64,000 bases of DNA from Akkermansiaceae bacterium (lineage in GTDB: Bacteria > Verrucomicrobiota > Verrucomicrobiia > Verrucomicrobiales > Akkermansiaceae). Positions 44,601 through 54,149 of this stretch are shown here, piece after piece. Numbering within the stretch: position 1 is the stretch's first letter; the number at the start of each line of letters is the position of its first letter. The notes under the pieces are model-generated. The model was not told the origin of the DNA and searched no databases. It saw only the letters and a program-made list of their open reading frames with translations. The stretch is taken from assembly GCA_028822935.1 (NCBI GenBank), contig JAPKCM010000014.1:1-64000 (forward strand). Reading direction: 5' to 3'. The position numbers and the translations under genes were made by a program.

Positions 44601-44940
44601 TTTTGGCTGAGTTTAATTTTCTGCGCTAACTGTGTTAATATGCCGACGTTTTTCGGTGATGAGACAATATCAAAACTGAAAAACTTACGTAATGATTGTC
44701 TTAACACTCTGTTCTACAGTTTTTTAGATCTCGGTGAAGACATGGGGAGTTTATCTGTGTCAGTGGCGGGTTTCTTTGATTGATCTAGATTTTGATGCTC
44801 TGTCAGCATCTCTAATTTTGGTATTTAGGATTATTTTAGAAGGAAAGATGACAGGAAAAAAGGAAGAACCCTTCTCTTTGATTTTTTACACAGATTTGAA
44901 CGTATTTAAGATGATGACACAGATTTTTTCTGGAGACCTT
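44560..44940. other. AT-rich island without a recognisable gene
   Basis: This 380-base stretch is clearly richer in A and T than its surroundings, with TTAATATG, TTACGTAATGATTG and TTTTAGAAGGAAAG. The frames crossing it do not resemble a known protein and lack good starts. It lies between the thioesterase operon and the rhomboid gene, so it may be foreign DNA or a long regulatory region. Confidence 0.5.
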
Positions 44941-44947
44941 GGTTGAG
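44911..44947. repeat. GxxExxY-associated repeat, copy 4
   Basis: GATGATGACACAGATTTTTT followed by CTGGAGACCTTGG. CACAGATTTTTTCTGG (16 bases) is identical to the second half of the copy at 12484. It is a solitary remnant at the end of the AT-rich island. Confidence 0.5.
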
Positions 44948-44999
44948 GAAACGCCGTGACTCGGTACAGATCGATGCCACTGGGAAGAGGTGGAGGAAT

Positions 45000-45851
45000 T
45001 TAGGCAGAGGCTGCCGCCAGAGCACGGCGGCTTTTCCACCAAGAAGCGGGGAGGCCGATCAGGGTTCCGAAGCCGAGGCCCAGGAGGTGGGCGGTGACGT
45101 CGATGTTTCCCGAGCCATCGCCGATGCCCCACATGGAGAAGAGCATGAGGCCAATGCCGAGGGGGGCGAGGACGCGGAAGCCACTTCGCACGGTACGGGC
45201 AAGCCAGGCTTGATAAAGTCCGACGCCGACGAGGAGTCCGAGGGCGCCGAAAGTAGCGCTTGAGGCGCCGAGGGAGCTGAATTGCGTGCCGAAGTGAAGG
45301 GCGGCATTGGCGAGGTTTGCAAGGAAGCCGCTGAGGAAAATGAGGGCCCAGCCGGTCCAAGGACCGAGGGAGTGGGCCACGAGGATGCAGAAGAGTCCGC
45401 CCAAGGCGACATTGCTGAGCAAGTGCTCCATGCTTCCGTGGAGGAAGAGGGCGGTGAAGGAGCGGTAGATTTCGCCATCGCCGATGACCTTGGTGGCTGA
45501 ATTGACAAAGCGCTCGGTGACGAGAGGTGATTCGACCTGACTGCTGTAGCAGAAGAAGAGGACGGTTGCCCAGACGAGGAAGAGGTCAAAGCCTGAGGAA
45601 AAGACGGGAATCTGGGGAGGGGGAACGTGGTATTTTTGCTCGGCTTGATAGAGGCGGAACTCTTCTCTGACGGCCAGTTCGAAGGCGCTTTCGGCGTGGA
45701 GAAGATATTTCCCTTCATCGACCTTGATGAGGCAGTCGAGGTTCATCGCGAGGATTACGAGAACATATTCCTGCGCCTCGGAGAGATCATCGAAGTGAGC
45801 AATAGGGATGAGTCCCTCTGCTGCTTCAATGTTCTTTTCCAGAAGATCCAT
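45000..45851 (-). CDS. rhomboid family intramembrane serine protease
   Basis: A 283-residue protein. A soluble N-terminal domain of about 85 residues precedes six or more membrane segments. The rhomboid signatures are LFLHGSMEHLLSNVALGG (helix 2), the catalytic serine in SLGASSATFGALGLLVG (helix 4), and the catalytic histidine in DVTAHLLGLGFG (helix 6). It cuts membrane proteins inside the bilayer. Minus strand, 90 bases upstream of the ABC-F gene's 3' end region; spacing is compatible with one transcript. No substrate suggested. Confidence 0.88.
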   Translation of the reverse strand: MDLLEKNIEAAEGLIPIAHFDDLSEAQEYVLVILAMNLDCLIKVDEGKYLLHAESAFELAVREEFRLYQAEQKYHVPPPQIPVFSSGFDLFLVWATVLFFCYSSQVESPLVTERFVNSATKVIGDGEIYRSFTALFLHGSMEHLLSNVALGGLFCILVAHSLGPWTGWALIFLSGFLANLANAALHFGTQFSSLGASSATFGALGLLVGVGLYQAWLARTVRSGFRVLAPLGIGLMLFSMWGIGDGSGNIDVTAHLLGLGFGTLIGLPASWWKSRRALAAASA

Positions 45852-45941
45852 TTAAGGGAAAAGGTCCGTTTTTCTTTGGAGAATGCAACTGAAAGAAATC
45901 TCGGTGATCAGGCTGGGGTCCGAGTCCTCTGGATGGTGGCG

Positions 45942-47939
45942 CTATTGTTCGAGCTCGGCTTCGACTTTTTCGATCTGGGCGCTGAGGTCGGTCCACTTGG
46001 AGTAGGCTTTCTCGAGTTTTTCGGCGAGATTGGCGTAGGCTCGAGTCGATTCAGCGAGCTTTTCGGGATCACCCATGACGTCGGGTGAGTCCATGTGCTC
46101 GGTTAAGGTGGCTTGGCTTGTCTCGATTTCGCTGATAAGGGTCTCCGTTTTTTCGAGATCCGTTTGGAGGGGCTTGAGGATCTTGCTGCGCTTTTCGCGG
46201 ATGGCGGCGTCGCGCTTGCGGCGCTCTTTGGGATTCAGCTGAGGACCCTTTGGCTTTGCCTGGTTAGGTTGAGGGGACAGAGGCTGAGAGCCTCTGCTAC
46301 TGTCGGTGCTACTGTCTTCCTCATCGGTTTTCTCGATGTAGTAGGTGAGATTCCCGGCGAACTGGCGGGGGTCCTCGCCGGGTCGGAATTCCAGGGTCTT
46401 TCCGACGATGGGATCGAGGAAGTTCCGGTTGTGGGAAACGATCAGGAGGGTGCCGGGGTAGTCGATGAGCGCCTTTTGCAGGATGTCCTGCGACTTCATG
46501 TCGAGGTGGTTGGTGGGTTCGTCGAGGATCAGGAAGTTGGCCGGGCGCACCAGCATGCGGACGAGGGCGACACGGGATCGTTCTCCGCCACTGAGGACGC
46601 CGACCTTTTTGAAGACGTCGTCACCTTTGAAAAGAAAGCAGCCGAGAACATCGCGGGCCGTCATGGTGGCGCCGCGGGTTTGGATCATCTCGATCGTTTC
46701 CAAGACGGTGAGAGTGGGATCGAGTTCGTCGGCGTGGTTTTGGTTGAAGAAGGAGGGGAGCGACTTGGGGCCGAGTTCGTGAAGGCCCGAGGAAGGATCT
46801 TCCTCGCCGGTGATCATGCGGCAGAAGGTGGATTTCCCAGCTCCGTTGGGTCCAACGATGGCAATTTTTTCGCCGCGGGTGACTTCGAAATCGAGGTTCT
46901 TGAAGACGGTGAGGTCCTCGCCATTTTTCAGTTGGTAGACTTGCGCGGCGCTTTCGAGCTTGGCCACGAGATGGGTCGAGGCGGGGGGATCGGGGAAGCG
47001 GAAGGCGACTGATGATTCGACGGCATCGATTTGGATGCGCTCGATCTTGGCGAGGGCCTTGATGCGGGACTGGACCTGGGAGGCTTTGTTCGCTTGGGCG
47101 CGGAAGCGATTGATGAACTGCTCGGTTTTGGCGATCTCGCGGTCCTGATTGACTTTTTGTTTCCGGAGGTTGTCCTGTCGATCCTTGAGTTGGGTCTCGT
47201 AGGAAGAGTAGTTTCCCGTAAATTCCTCGGCGCGGCCGTGGTGGAAAGCGATGGTGCGAGTGGTGAGACCGTCCATCATTGAGCGGTCGTGCGAAATGAG
47301 GATAATGGCGCCTTTATAAGAGTGGAGATAGTTCTCCATGAAGCGCTGGGCTCCGATGTCGAGGTGGTTGGTTGGCTCGTCGAGGAGAAGGACTTCGGGC
47401 TCGGAAAGGAAGAGCTTGGCCATCGCGATGCGCATCTGCCAGCCGCCGGAAAATTCGCTGCAATCGCGGGTGAGGTCGCTTTGCTTGAAGCCGAGACCAC
47501 TGAGGATGGCTTGGATCCGGGGCTTCATGCGGGCCGGGTCGTGGCCGTCGAGCTGGAGTTCGAGTTCTCCGATCTTATTAAGGAGATCGGAATAAGGGGC
47601 GGAACGGGGGTCGAGATTGGGGAGATCTTTTTCGAGTCGGGAGACCTCGTCAAGGATGGCCTTCGTTTCGGCAAAGGCTGATTCTGCCTCATCGTAGAGG
47701 GAGATTCCCTGGATATGGATGCCTTCCTGCGGGAGGTAACCGATGCGGTGGTGCTTGGGCTTGTTGATTTCGCCTCCGTTGGGCAGGAGGACGCCCCCGA
47801 TGCACTTCATGAGGGTGGACTTGCCGGCACCATTGTGTCCGGCAAAGGCGACGCGCTCCTTATCGCCGATGGAAAAGGTGAGGTCTTTGAAGATGACGCG
47901 GGGACCAAATTCGACACGGAGGTTTTTAACGGCGAGCAT
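45942..47939 (-). CDS. ABC-F family ATP-binding protein
   Basis: A 665-residue ABC-F protein with two nucleotide-binding domains and no membrane segments. Walker A motifs are GHNGAGKST (about 35) and GPNGAGKST (about 345); signatures are SGGWQMRIAMAK and LSGGERSRVAL; LLLDEPTNHLD and LILDEPTNHLD are Walker B. The ABC-F linker lies between (about 255-310, VNQDREIAKTEQFINRFRAQANK). A C-terminal coiled coil (about 590-660) follows a low-complexity linker, and a mobile palindrome sits inside that linker (46274-46297). Acts on the ribosome, as Uup/Ettα-like proteins do. Confidence 0.93.
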   Translation of the reverse strand: MLAVKNLRVEFGPRVIFKDLTFSIGDKERVAFAGHNGAGKSTLMKCIGGVLLPNGGEINKPKHHRIGYLPQEGIHIQGISLYDEAESAFAETKAILDEVSRLEKDLPNLDPRSAPYSDLLNKIGELELQLDGHDPARMKPRIQAILSGLGFKQSDLTRDCSEFSGGWQMRIAMAKLFLSEPEVLLLDEPTNHLDIGAQRFMENYLHSYKGAIILISHDRSMMDGLTTRTIAFHHGRAEEFTGNYSSYETQLKDRQDNLRKQKVNQDREIAKTEQFINRFRAQANKASQVQSRIKALAKIERIQIDAVESSVAFRFPDPPASTHLVAKLESAAQVYQLKNGEDLTVFKNLDFEVTRGEKIAIVGPNGAGKSTFCRMITGEEDPSSGLHELGPKSLPSFFNQNHADELDPTLTVLETIEMIQTRGATMTARDVLGCFLFKGDDVFKKVGVLSGGERSRVALVRMLVRPANFLILDEPTNHLDMKSQDILQKALIDYPGTLLIVSHNRNFLDPIVGKTLEFRPGEDPRQFAGNLTYYIEKTDEEDSSTDSSRGSQPLSPQPNQAKPKGPQLNPKERRKRDAAIREKRSKILKPLQTDLEKTETLISEIETSQATLTEHMDSPDVMGDPEKLAESTRAYANLAEKLEKAYSKWTDLSAQIEKVEAELEQ
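46274..46297. repeat. palindromic repeat GAGGCT-GAG-AGCCTC, copy 1, inside the ABC-F gene
   Basis: CAGAGGCT and AGCCTCTG are perfect 8-base arms around GAG, followed by GCTAC. It is in the coding sequence of the ABC-F linker, where it adds SRGSQPLS. Copy 2 is at 54260. Confidence 0.75.
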
Positions 47940-48033
47940 TGTTGCGGAAGTCTGGGGTCAGATGGCAGGCAGTAGGCCCGACATCGATGCCGGGATAGAG
48001 GAGAGAGTTGCGAGAGTAAAGGGTGGGGGCACA

Positions 48034-48068
48034 GAAAAGCCCGGTCTCCCTCGCGAGATGACCGGGCT
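48034..48068 (-). terminator. terminator of the HU gene
   Basis: AGCCCGGTC (48038-48046) pairs with GACCGGGCT (48060-48068), nine pairs around a 13-base loop. On the minus strand TTTTCTG follows. It lies about 40 bases after the HU stop. Confidence 0.8.
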
Positions 48069-48106
48069 GTAATTAAATCAGGAAACCCTGAAATTCCGGA
48101 AAGGAA

Positions 48107-48382
48107 TTAGAGGGACTTCTTAAGAGTCGAAGAAGGCTTGAAACCAACAGACTTGGATGCAGAAATCTTCATTGCTTCACCGGTCTTAGGGTTACGGCCC
48201 ATACGAGCGGCACGCTTCTTGATCTCGAAAGTTCCAAATCCAATGACTTGTACCTTGGTGTCCTTCTTAACGCCTTTGGCGATAGAGTCGAGGACTGCGG
48301 AGACGGCATCTTCAGCGGAACGCTTGGTTGCATCTTTTCCGAGGGCATTTTGTACTGCTTCAATAAGTTGGCCTTTATTCAT
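48107..48382 (-). CDS. HU family DNA-binding protein
   Basis: A 91-residue nucleoid protein of the HU/IHF family: MNKGQLIEAVQNALGKDATK, the core VQVIGFGTFEIKKRAARMGRNPKTGEAMKI with the DNA-binding arm (RMGRNPKTGE), and the C-terminal SKSVGFKPSSTLKKSL. It binds and bends DNA with little sequence preference. It has its own terminator and a 160-base AT-rich upstream region, so it is probably monocistronic and highly expressed. Full length for the family. Confidence 0.96.
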   Translation of the reverse strand: MNKGQLIEAVQNALGKDATKRSAEDAVSAVLDSIAKGVKKDTKVQVIGFGTFEIKKRAARMGRNPKTGEAMKISASKSVGFKPSSTLKKSL

Positions 48383-48547
48383 GACAAGATGAATAACACT
48401 CTAGCCCGATTATTTTGTAAAGCTAAAATAACACCGAAATTCCTTTAGTTTAGGGGATTGACGGGGGGTGGGGATTTATGTTTTGACGACAATTAACGTT
48501 ATTTTAGGATGTAGGAGCTGTTAGAATCTGTTAGAAATGCCCTAGGG

Positions 48548-49936
48548 TTGACGGAATGTGGGTTTATCTGGGAACGTTTCACGGTGGAAGTGAGAGATGC
48601 GTTACGAACTTTGGAGGCGGTGCGTCCGGCTTTGCCCCGGAGTGAGGACCTGGCGCAAGAGGTGGCGGATGCGATGGCGGCGCAGGAGCGGGGTTATTAT
48701 CTCCCTGATGAGGATGAGAGGCTGCGGGAAGTCTATCGTCGTTATTTGGTAGCCAGGGGGACGCTTTGGGAAATGGTCTTGTCGTTGAAGCCAGGTTTAA
48801 AAGAGCGGGACGATGAAGAGGAGCGGCTGCGGGTCTTTGGGGTGAGCTTTTGCGCGGCGGCGATGTTGGTGCGTAGTGCGAGCTTTGTGATTGGGTTGGC
48901 GAAGGAGCGGCCAGTTGTTTGGAAGAAGCTTGATGAGGCGGAGCCCCGTTACTTGTTAAAGAGGAAGACGTTTACGAGACTGTACCGGAATTTGAGCTCC
49001 TATCGCTGGATGTGGTTTTACCATGATGCTTGGAGATTTTTCGAGCGGGAGAAGAGTGCAATTGAGGAGAGTCTTGAGGCAGGAGGAATGGGGGAGGTGG
49101 TGCAGTGGCTTAAGGAAGAGGAACCATTTATTCAGCGGAGCCGGATGGCTTTTGTGAAAAGGCGCTTCGCCTATCGGCTGCACTCTTTTGTGCGAAGGAA
49201 TGTTTCGGGTTACGGGAAGGCGATGTTTGGGATTTTCCAACTGGGAGGGAGCGCGGTGGCGGAGCTGAAGCAGCCCTTTAAGAAAAAACTTCCGGGAAAA
49301 CGAGTGTGCCTGGAGACCTTGGAGGAAGCAGCGGGCTTGCTGAGGGCGGGGGATGTGATCGTCACTCGTCACGATGATGCCCTAAGTAACCTCTTTTTGC
49401 CCGGATATTGGCCGCATGGAGCTCTTTATATCGGAACGCCGGAGGAGCGTGAGGCTTTGGGGATGGAGGAGGGTGATCGGAGCGGAGGAAATATTTCCGT
49501 GTTGGAGGCCAAGAAGGACGGGGTTTTGTATCGTGAGTTGTGCGAGACGTTGGCGGTCGATGCCTTTTTGGTGCTTCGGCCCGTGATTTCGAATAAAGAG
49601 CTGAAAGAAGTCTTGGAAAAGGCGTTCACCCATGAGGGGAAGCTCTACGATTTCGTTTTTGATTTTCGGACGGCCGATCGGCTGGTTTGCACGGAGGTGG
49701 TCTATCGGGCCTATCATGGGGTGGGCCGATTTTCCTTCGAGCTTTCGCAACGGAGTGGGCGGCATTGTTTATCGGCGGAGGATGTGATCCGACAGGGCTT
49801 GGAAAAGGGGATGTTCGAAGTTCTCATGTGCTTTGGCGTGGAGGACGGCACGTTGCGTCATGGCGAGCATGCGCACTCGCGTGTGATGGCGAGTTTGCGG
49901 AAGTTTGGAGCGAGCCAGTCGGCTGAGATCGATTGA
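48548..49936 (+). CDS. YiiX/YebB-like NlpC/P60 superfamily cysteine hydrolase with long N-terminal helical domain
   Basis: A 462-residue protein. The C-terminal 180 residues match the permuted papain-like YiiX fold: GDVIVTRHDDALSNLFLPGYWPHGALYIG carries the active-site histidine and RLVCTEVVYRAY the catalytic cysteine, in the permuted order. The N-terminal 270 residues are helical and charged, without a recognised domain. Such enzymes act on lipids, peptides or amides. The TTG start at 48548 is only the longest option; GTG at 48584 or 48590 also fits. Confidence 0.75.
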   Translation: MTECGFIWERFTVEVRDALRTLEAVRPALPRSEDLAQEVADAMAAQERGYYLPDEDERLREVYRRYLVARGTLWEMVLSLKPGLKERDDEEERLRVFGVSFCAAAMLVRSASFVIGLAKERPVVWKKLDEAEPRYLLKRKTFTRLYRNLSSYRWMWFYHDAWRFFEREKSAIEESLEAGGMGEVVQWLKEEEPFIQRSRMAFVKRRFAYRLHSFVRRNVSGYGKAMFGIFQLGGSAVAELKQPFKKKLPGKRVCLETLEEAAGLLRAGDVIVTRHDDALSNLFLPGYWPHGALYIGTPEEREALGMEEGDRSGGNISVLEAKKDGVLYRELCETLAVDAFLVLRPVISNKELKEVLEKAFTHEGKLYDFVFDFRTADRLVCTEVVYRAYHGVGRFSFELSQRSGRHCLSAEDVIRQGLEKGMFEVLMCFGVEDGTLRHGEHAHSRVMASLRKFGASQSAEID

Positions 49937-50307
49937 AAAAGGGAGCGGTCGACCTTGAAGTCGGTGTCGATCATCGGGCGTCCGAGCACCGTGGAGCCTT
50001 TTGACTGATACCATTTGGCATTGAGAAATAGGGCGCGTTCTGGTTGGTCGGACTAGAGAAGGTGCGCTTTTTGTTCTTCAGGAGGTATTCCCAGAGGTAA
50101 GCTTTGTCGTTTTCATCAGCAGGGAAATAGACTCCGCCGACGCCGGATTCAGGTCTGGCTTTGGCAAAAAATCCTAGGGGCGGTGCGAGGAAGAAAGAAC
50201 GGTGGTCATTTTGTAGGATCATTCGATAGAATCCTGAATATTGGGCAAGCGGTCTTTCGCGTCGTCCTAGGATTGCGCCCACGATGTTCCCTGCTAGAGT
50301 TCCGCGC

Positions 50308-51396
50308 ATGTCCAGCCTTCACGGCCATTTATTTCGTATCTCAACGTTCGGTGAATCACACGGCGGAGGCGTCGGCGTGGTGATTGATGGCTGCCCGCCG
50401 CAAATTCCTCTCACGGAGGCAGATCTGCAACACGAGCTGGATCGTCGCCGTCCGGGTCAGTCCGAGGTGACGACTCCGCGTAATGAGGCGGATCAGTGCG
50501 AGATACTTTCGGGCACCTTTGAAGGAGTGACCCTGGGATCTCCCATTGCGGTCTTAGTGCGGAATAAAGATCACCGGCCTGAGGCATACTCGGAGATGTC
50601 CGAGAAGTATCGTCCGTCTCATGCCGATTATACCTACGACGCAAAGTATGGCATTCGGAACTGGCAGGGCGGGGGCCGTTCGTCAGCGCGGGAAACGATT
50701 GGGCGAGTTGCTGCGGCAGCGATCGCGAAGAAGGTCCTCGCGCATTTTTGCCCCGATCTTGAAGTCCTGGCCTATATTAAGACGGTGCAGGATATCGAGG
50801 CGCAGGTGAATCCACTTACGGTAACGTCCGAGACGATTGAATCAAATATCGTGCGCACGGGAGATCTCGATGCGGCCGAGAAAATGATCGAGCGCATTAA
50901 GAAGATCCGTTCCCAGGGGAATTCCATTGGCGGCACGATCGAGTGCGTCGTGCGGGGTTGTCCTCCGGGACTTGGTGAGCCTGTTTTTGATCGGCTGGAG
51001 GCCGACTTGGCGAAGGGGATGCTTTCGATTCCCGCGACCAAGGGATTTGAGATCGGATCCGGATTCGCGGGGACGATGCTCACGGGAGCGGAGCACAATG
51101 ACCATTTTTATATGGAAGAGGATAGAGTCCGCACCAAGACGAACCGCTCTGGCGGGGTGCAAGGCGGGATTTCCAATGGGGAGCCGATTCTCTTCCGGGT
51201 CGCCTTTAAGCCGACTGCGACCATTATGTCCTCTCAGTCGACGGTTTCGAAGGAGAAGGTAGACACCGAACTGAAAGGGCGAGGCCGTCATGATGCCTGC
51301 GTTTTGCCTCGGGCGGTTCCGATCGTCGAGGCGATGACAAATCTCATTCTGTGCGATCATCTCTTGCGTCATCGCGCCTTTTGTCCGACTGATTAA
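50308..51396 (+). CDS. aroC: chorismate synthase
   Basis: A 362-residue enzyme that makes chorismate from EPSP with reduced FMN, the last step of the shikimate pathway. Signatures are [33 protein letters not shown] and [21 protein letters not shown] (flavin/phosphate site), and [19 protein letters not shown] near the end. Start at ATG 50308 ([12 protein letters not shown]); the frame runs eight codons further upstream without a family match. It supplies the substrate of the chorismate-lyase-like protein encoded at 39196. Confidence 0.96.
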   Translation: MSSLHGHLFRISTFGESHGGGVGVVIDGCPPQIPLTEADLQHELDRRRPGQSEVTTPRNEADQCEILSGTFEGVTLGSPIAVLVRNKDHRPEAYSEMSEKYRPSHADYTYDAKYGIRNWQGGGRSSARETIGRVAAAAIAKKVLAHFCPDLEVLAYIKTVQDIEAQVNPLTVTSETIESNIVRTGDLDAAEKMIERIKKIRSQGNSIGGTIECVVRGCPPGLGEPVFDRLEADLAKGMLSIPATKGFEIGSGFAGTMLTGAEHNDHFYMEEDRVRTKTNRSGGVQGGISNGEPILFRVAFKPTATIMSSQSTVSKEKVDTELKGRGRHDACVLPRAVPIVEAMTNLILCDHLLRHRAFCPTD

Positions 51397-51399
51397 CTT

Positions 51400-52188
51400 A
51401 TGAACTTTTCTGATCTTGGGACGGACGGGCTGATCTTGGGTGCTTTGCTCATTTTTGCGGTGTTGGGGTTTATCAAAAAACTGGTGAGCTTTTTCTTCTT
51501 TGTGATCTCGTTAGCGATCGGTGGCGTGGCCGGATTGTGGGGGCACAATAATGGCTTCTCTTTATCGAAAATCTTGGTCGATCAACCCGATCCATGGATG
51601 AACGTGGCGGTGGCGGTGATTGCTTTTTTCGGAGCCTTCTTTTTTATGAAAACGATCCTGGGATTCCTGCAGGGCGGGAGCAAGGAGACGGGCACCTTTT
51701 CCAAGTTTGGCTTTGGCATTCCCGGGGCTATTTTGAGCTTAGGGGTGGGAGGCGCTATTCTTTACGCCACTCTTACCGGAGCACGTTACGCCGGGACCTT
51801 GGCGGAGCTTGAGCGACTCAAGGACTACGCGAGTGACAACATCGACGCCTCGAAGGCGGAGCCTTTGCTCGCCAAAATCAAAACGTGGATCGATGAAAGC
51901 CGGATCGGTCAGATCCACCAGAAATTCGATTTCCTCAATGATCCGGCGCAGACGAATGCGGCCAAGCTGGCGATCATTCAGGAAAAAGTGGGTGAATCCG
52001 GAAGCCTCCTGCCTGAAGGGATCCCCAAGGCCATCCCGGTGGAAGGAAAACTGCAAAGCTCGATCCGTGAAGGCGATTTTTCCGCAGTGCTCAAAAACGA
52101 CCAACTGCGCGATGTCACCGACGACGCAGCGCTGCGGGAGGCCCTAATGCGTCTGAATATTGAGAAGGCGCTTGGTCTTCGAGAGTAG
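51400..52188 (+). CDS. CvpA-like membrane protein
   Basis: A 262-residue protein with about four membrane segments in its first 140 residues (LILGALLIFAVLGFIKKLVS, SFFFFVISLAIGGVAGLWG, MNVAVAVIAFFGAFFFMKTI and PGAILSLGVGGAILYAT). This layout is typical of the CvpA family. A soluble helical tail of about 120 residues follows. Three bases after aroC, so probably cotranscribed. Function unknown. Confidence 0.7.
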   Translation: MNFSDLGTDGLILGALLIFAVLGFIKKLVSFFFFVISLAIGGVAGLWGHNNGFSLSKILVDQPDPWMNVAVAVIAFFGAFFFMKTILGFLQGGSKETGTFSKFGFGIPGAILSLGVGGAILYATLTGARYAGTLAELERLKDYASDNIDASKAEPLLAKIKTWIDESRIGQIHQKFDFLNDPAQTNAAKLAIIQEKVGESGSLLPEGIPKAIPVEGKLQSSIREGDFSAVLKNDQLRDVTDDAALREALMRLNIEKALGLRE

Positions 52189-52318
52189 TTCCACTGAGGA
52201 AATCTCCACGGTCCGATTTAATTTCGTCCTTTTCGTGATTGCTCCTCCCTGAAGGCAGAAGGTTCTTCTTCTTATGCTCTGGTGTTGAAATTTTATCACC
52301 AGTCGCTAAACCAAGCGC

Positions 52319-53782
52319 GTGCCTCTCTCCGACTACATCGTCACCATCGGTCTGGAAGTTCATTGCCAGATCAAAACGAACACCAAAATGTTCTGCGGAT
52401 GCCGCACGTCATTTGGTGATGAGCCGAATAGTAATATTTGCCCGACCTGTCTGGGGCTTCCCGGGGCGCTTCCAGTGCTGAACGAATTTGCGATCGAGCG
52501 CACCATTCTTTCGGGAATGTTGCTCGACTGTGAAACTCCGCCAACCGTGGTTTGGGATCGGAAGAATTATTTCTATCCCGACATGCCGAAGGATTATCAG
52601 ATCACGCAGATGGATCTGCCGCTTTGCCTCGGTGGTAAAGTCCCACTCTATGCGCACAATTATCCCAAGGACGCTCAGAAGAATATTCAGAATCCGGGTA
52701 AAAAAGTGGAGTTGACGCGCATTCACCTTGAGGAGGATGTCGCGAAGTCGACGCACCAGGCTAAGAATACCCTCATCGATTTCAACCGCGCGGGCACGCC
52801 TCTCATGGAGATTGTTTCGGAGCCGGATATTGATTCGGCCGAGGAAACCTTCGCTTATCTCAAGTCGCTTCAGCAGATCCTCATCGCGGGCGGGATTTCC
52901 GATGCCGACATGGAGAAAGGGCAGATGCGCTGCGACGTGAACATTTCCCTTCGCAAGACCGAGAGCGAGCCTCTCGGGACCAAGATTGAGCTGAAGAACA
53001 TGAACTCGACCTCGGCAGTGCGCCGCGCGATTCACTACGAAACCGAGCGTCAGGCCACTGCGCTTGATAATGGGGAGCCCCTTACTCAGTCGACCTGGCG
53101 TTGGGACGAAGACCTTGGCGAGACTCAGGAAATGCGCGGCAAGGAAGACGCACACGACTATCGTTATTTCCCTGATCCCGATCTGCTTCCGGTCGATACG
53201 GCGGCTTACATCGAGAAAGTGCGTCCGCTCGTCCCCGAATTGCCGCACGAAAAATTCGCGCGCTTCCAAAGCGACTTCGGCCTCACTGAATACGACGCTT
53301 CTGTCATCACCTCTGACGTGCATCTTTGCGCTTACTTTGAGTCTGCGGAAGCTGGGGCCAAGACACCGGGTAAAAAGGTGGCGAACTGGATCATCAACAA
53401 CCTCCTGGGCCTCCTCAACGAGAAGTCGCTCGAGATTAGCGATGCTCCCGTGACTCCGGAAAAGCTTGCTGAAATTCTCAATCTCATCGAAGCCGGGACC
53501 ATTTCAAACAGCCAGGCCAAGGAGCTTTTCGGAGCCCTTTGGGAGGCGCCCGAGAAAGACCCCGCTGCGCTGGCAAAGGAACTGGGCTTTGAGCCTGCCG
53601 ATACGGGTGCGATCGATGGGCTCATTGATGAGGTCATCGCCGCGAATCCTGAGAAGGTCGCTGAGATTCAGGGTGGCAACGAAAAGCTTCTCAACTTCCT
53701 GACAGGTCAGGTGATGAAGGCTTCGAGAGGTAAAGCGAATCCCAAGATGGTGACCGACGGCTTACGGGCCAAGTTGCTTTAG
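52319..53782 (+). CDS. gatB: aspartyl/glutamyl-tRNA(Asn/Gln) amidotransferase subunit B
   Basis: A 487-residue GatB. The cradle domain shows IGLEVHCQIKTNTKMFCGC with the zinc-type cysteines (CGC and CPTCLG), GLPGALPVLNEFAI, and later DFNRAGTPLMEIVSEPD and EKGQMRCDVNISLR. The C-terminal helical and YqeY domains end SRGKANPKMVTDGLRAKL. It phosphorylates mischarged tRNA and channels ammonia from GatA; gatA and gatC are not in the window. GTG start at 52319. Typical length. Confidence 0.96.
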   Translation: MPLSDYIVTIGLEVHCQIKTNTKMFCGCRTSFGDEPNSNICPTCLGLPGALPVLNEFAIERTILSGMLLDCETPPTVVWDRKNYFYPDMPKDYQITQMDLPLCLGGKVPLYAHNYPKDAQKNIQNPGKKVELTRIHLEEDVAKSTHQAKNTLIDFNRAGTPLMEIVSEPDIDSAEETFAYLKSLQQILIAGGISDADMEKGQMRCDVNISLRKTESEPLGTKIELKNMNSTSAVRRAIHYETERQATALDNGEPLTQSTWRWDEDLGETQEMRGKEDAHDYRYFPDPDLLPVDTAAYIEKVRPLVPELPHEKFARFQSDFGLTEYDASVITSDVHLCAYFESAEAGAKTPGKKVANWIINNLLGLLNEKSLEISDAPVTPEKLAEILNLIEAGTISNSQAKELFGALWEAPEKDPAALAKELGFEPADTGAIDGLIDEVIAANPEKVAEIQGGNEKLLNFLTGQVMKASRGKANPKMVTDGLRAKLL

Positions 53783-53855
53783 AGAACGATGATCTCTGAG
53801 AGTATCCAGAGTCTGCTCAAGGCAATTCAAGATCAGGGGATTATCGCGGGAGGAC

Positions 53856-54149
53856 TTGCGGGCAACCGTCTATCTCGAATCCGACCTTCATCGTGCGGTG
53901 AAGAGCAAGGCGGGGCTGTCGTCACAAACGATGTCCGAGGTGATTAATGAGGCCATCAAGGATGCGCTTCGATCAATCCCTCAGCGGCCACTCAATGGAT
54001 CGGGAGGAACCAGGGTCGGCTTAATTTTAATTGGCAGTATGGCCTCTTGCATGGATGGCTCAATTTCCATCCCAAAAGCCCTGCGGAAATCCCGAAATAC
54101 GAGTCACGTGTCAGTGATGCTTTGGAGTGGATCGCTCTCCATACTCTGA
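53856..54149 (+). pseudogene. ribbon-helix-helix antitoxin-like relic
   Basis: A TTG-started frame with RATVYLESDLHRAVKSKAG and SQTMSEVINEAIKDAL, matching the N-terminal RHH DNA-binding part of CopG-type antitoxins. After about 40 residues the sequence becomes non-homologous and low quality, as if a frameshift had occurred. No toxin gene is adjacent. GGAGG (53847-53852) lies just upstream. Probably a degraded toxin-antitoxin locus. Confidence 0.5.

Noticed and set aside
44532-44783. 83-codon plus-strand frame in the AT-rich island
   Set aside because: Composition is AT-driven with no conserved motif or start signal.
49971-50309. 112-codon minus-strand frame (GVYFPADENDKAYLWEYLLKN)
   Set aside because: It has a protein-like middle part but overlaps the aroC start, lacks a ribosome site and matches no family I know. 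This 370-base gap between the YiiX-like gene and aroC may hold a decayed gene, but I did not list it as one.
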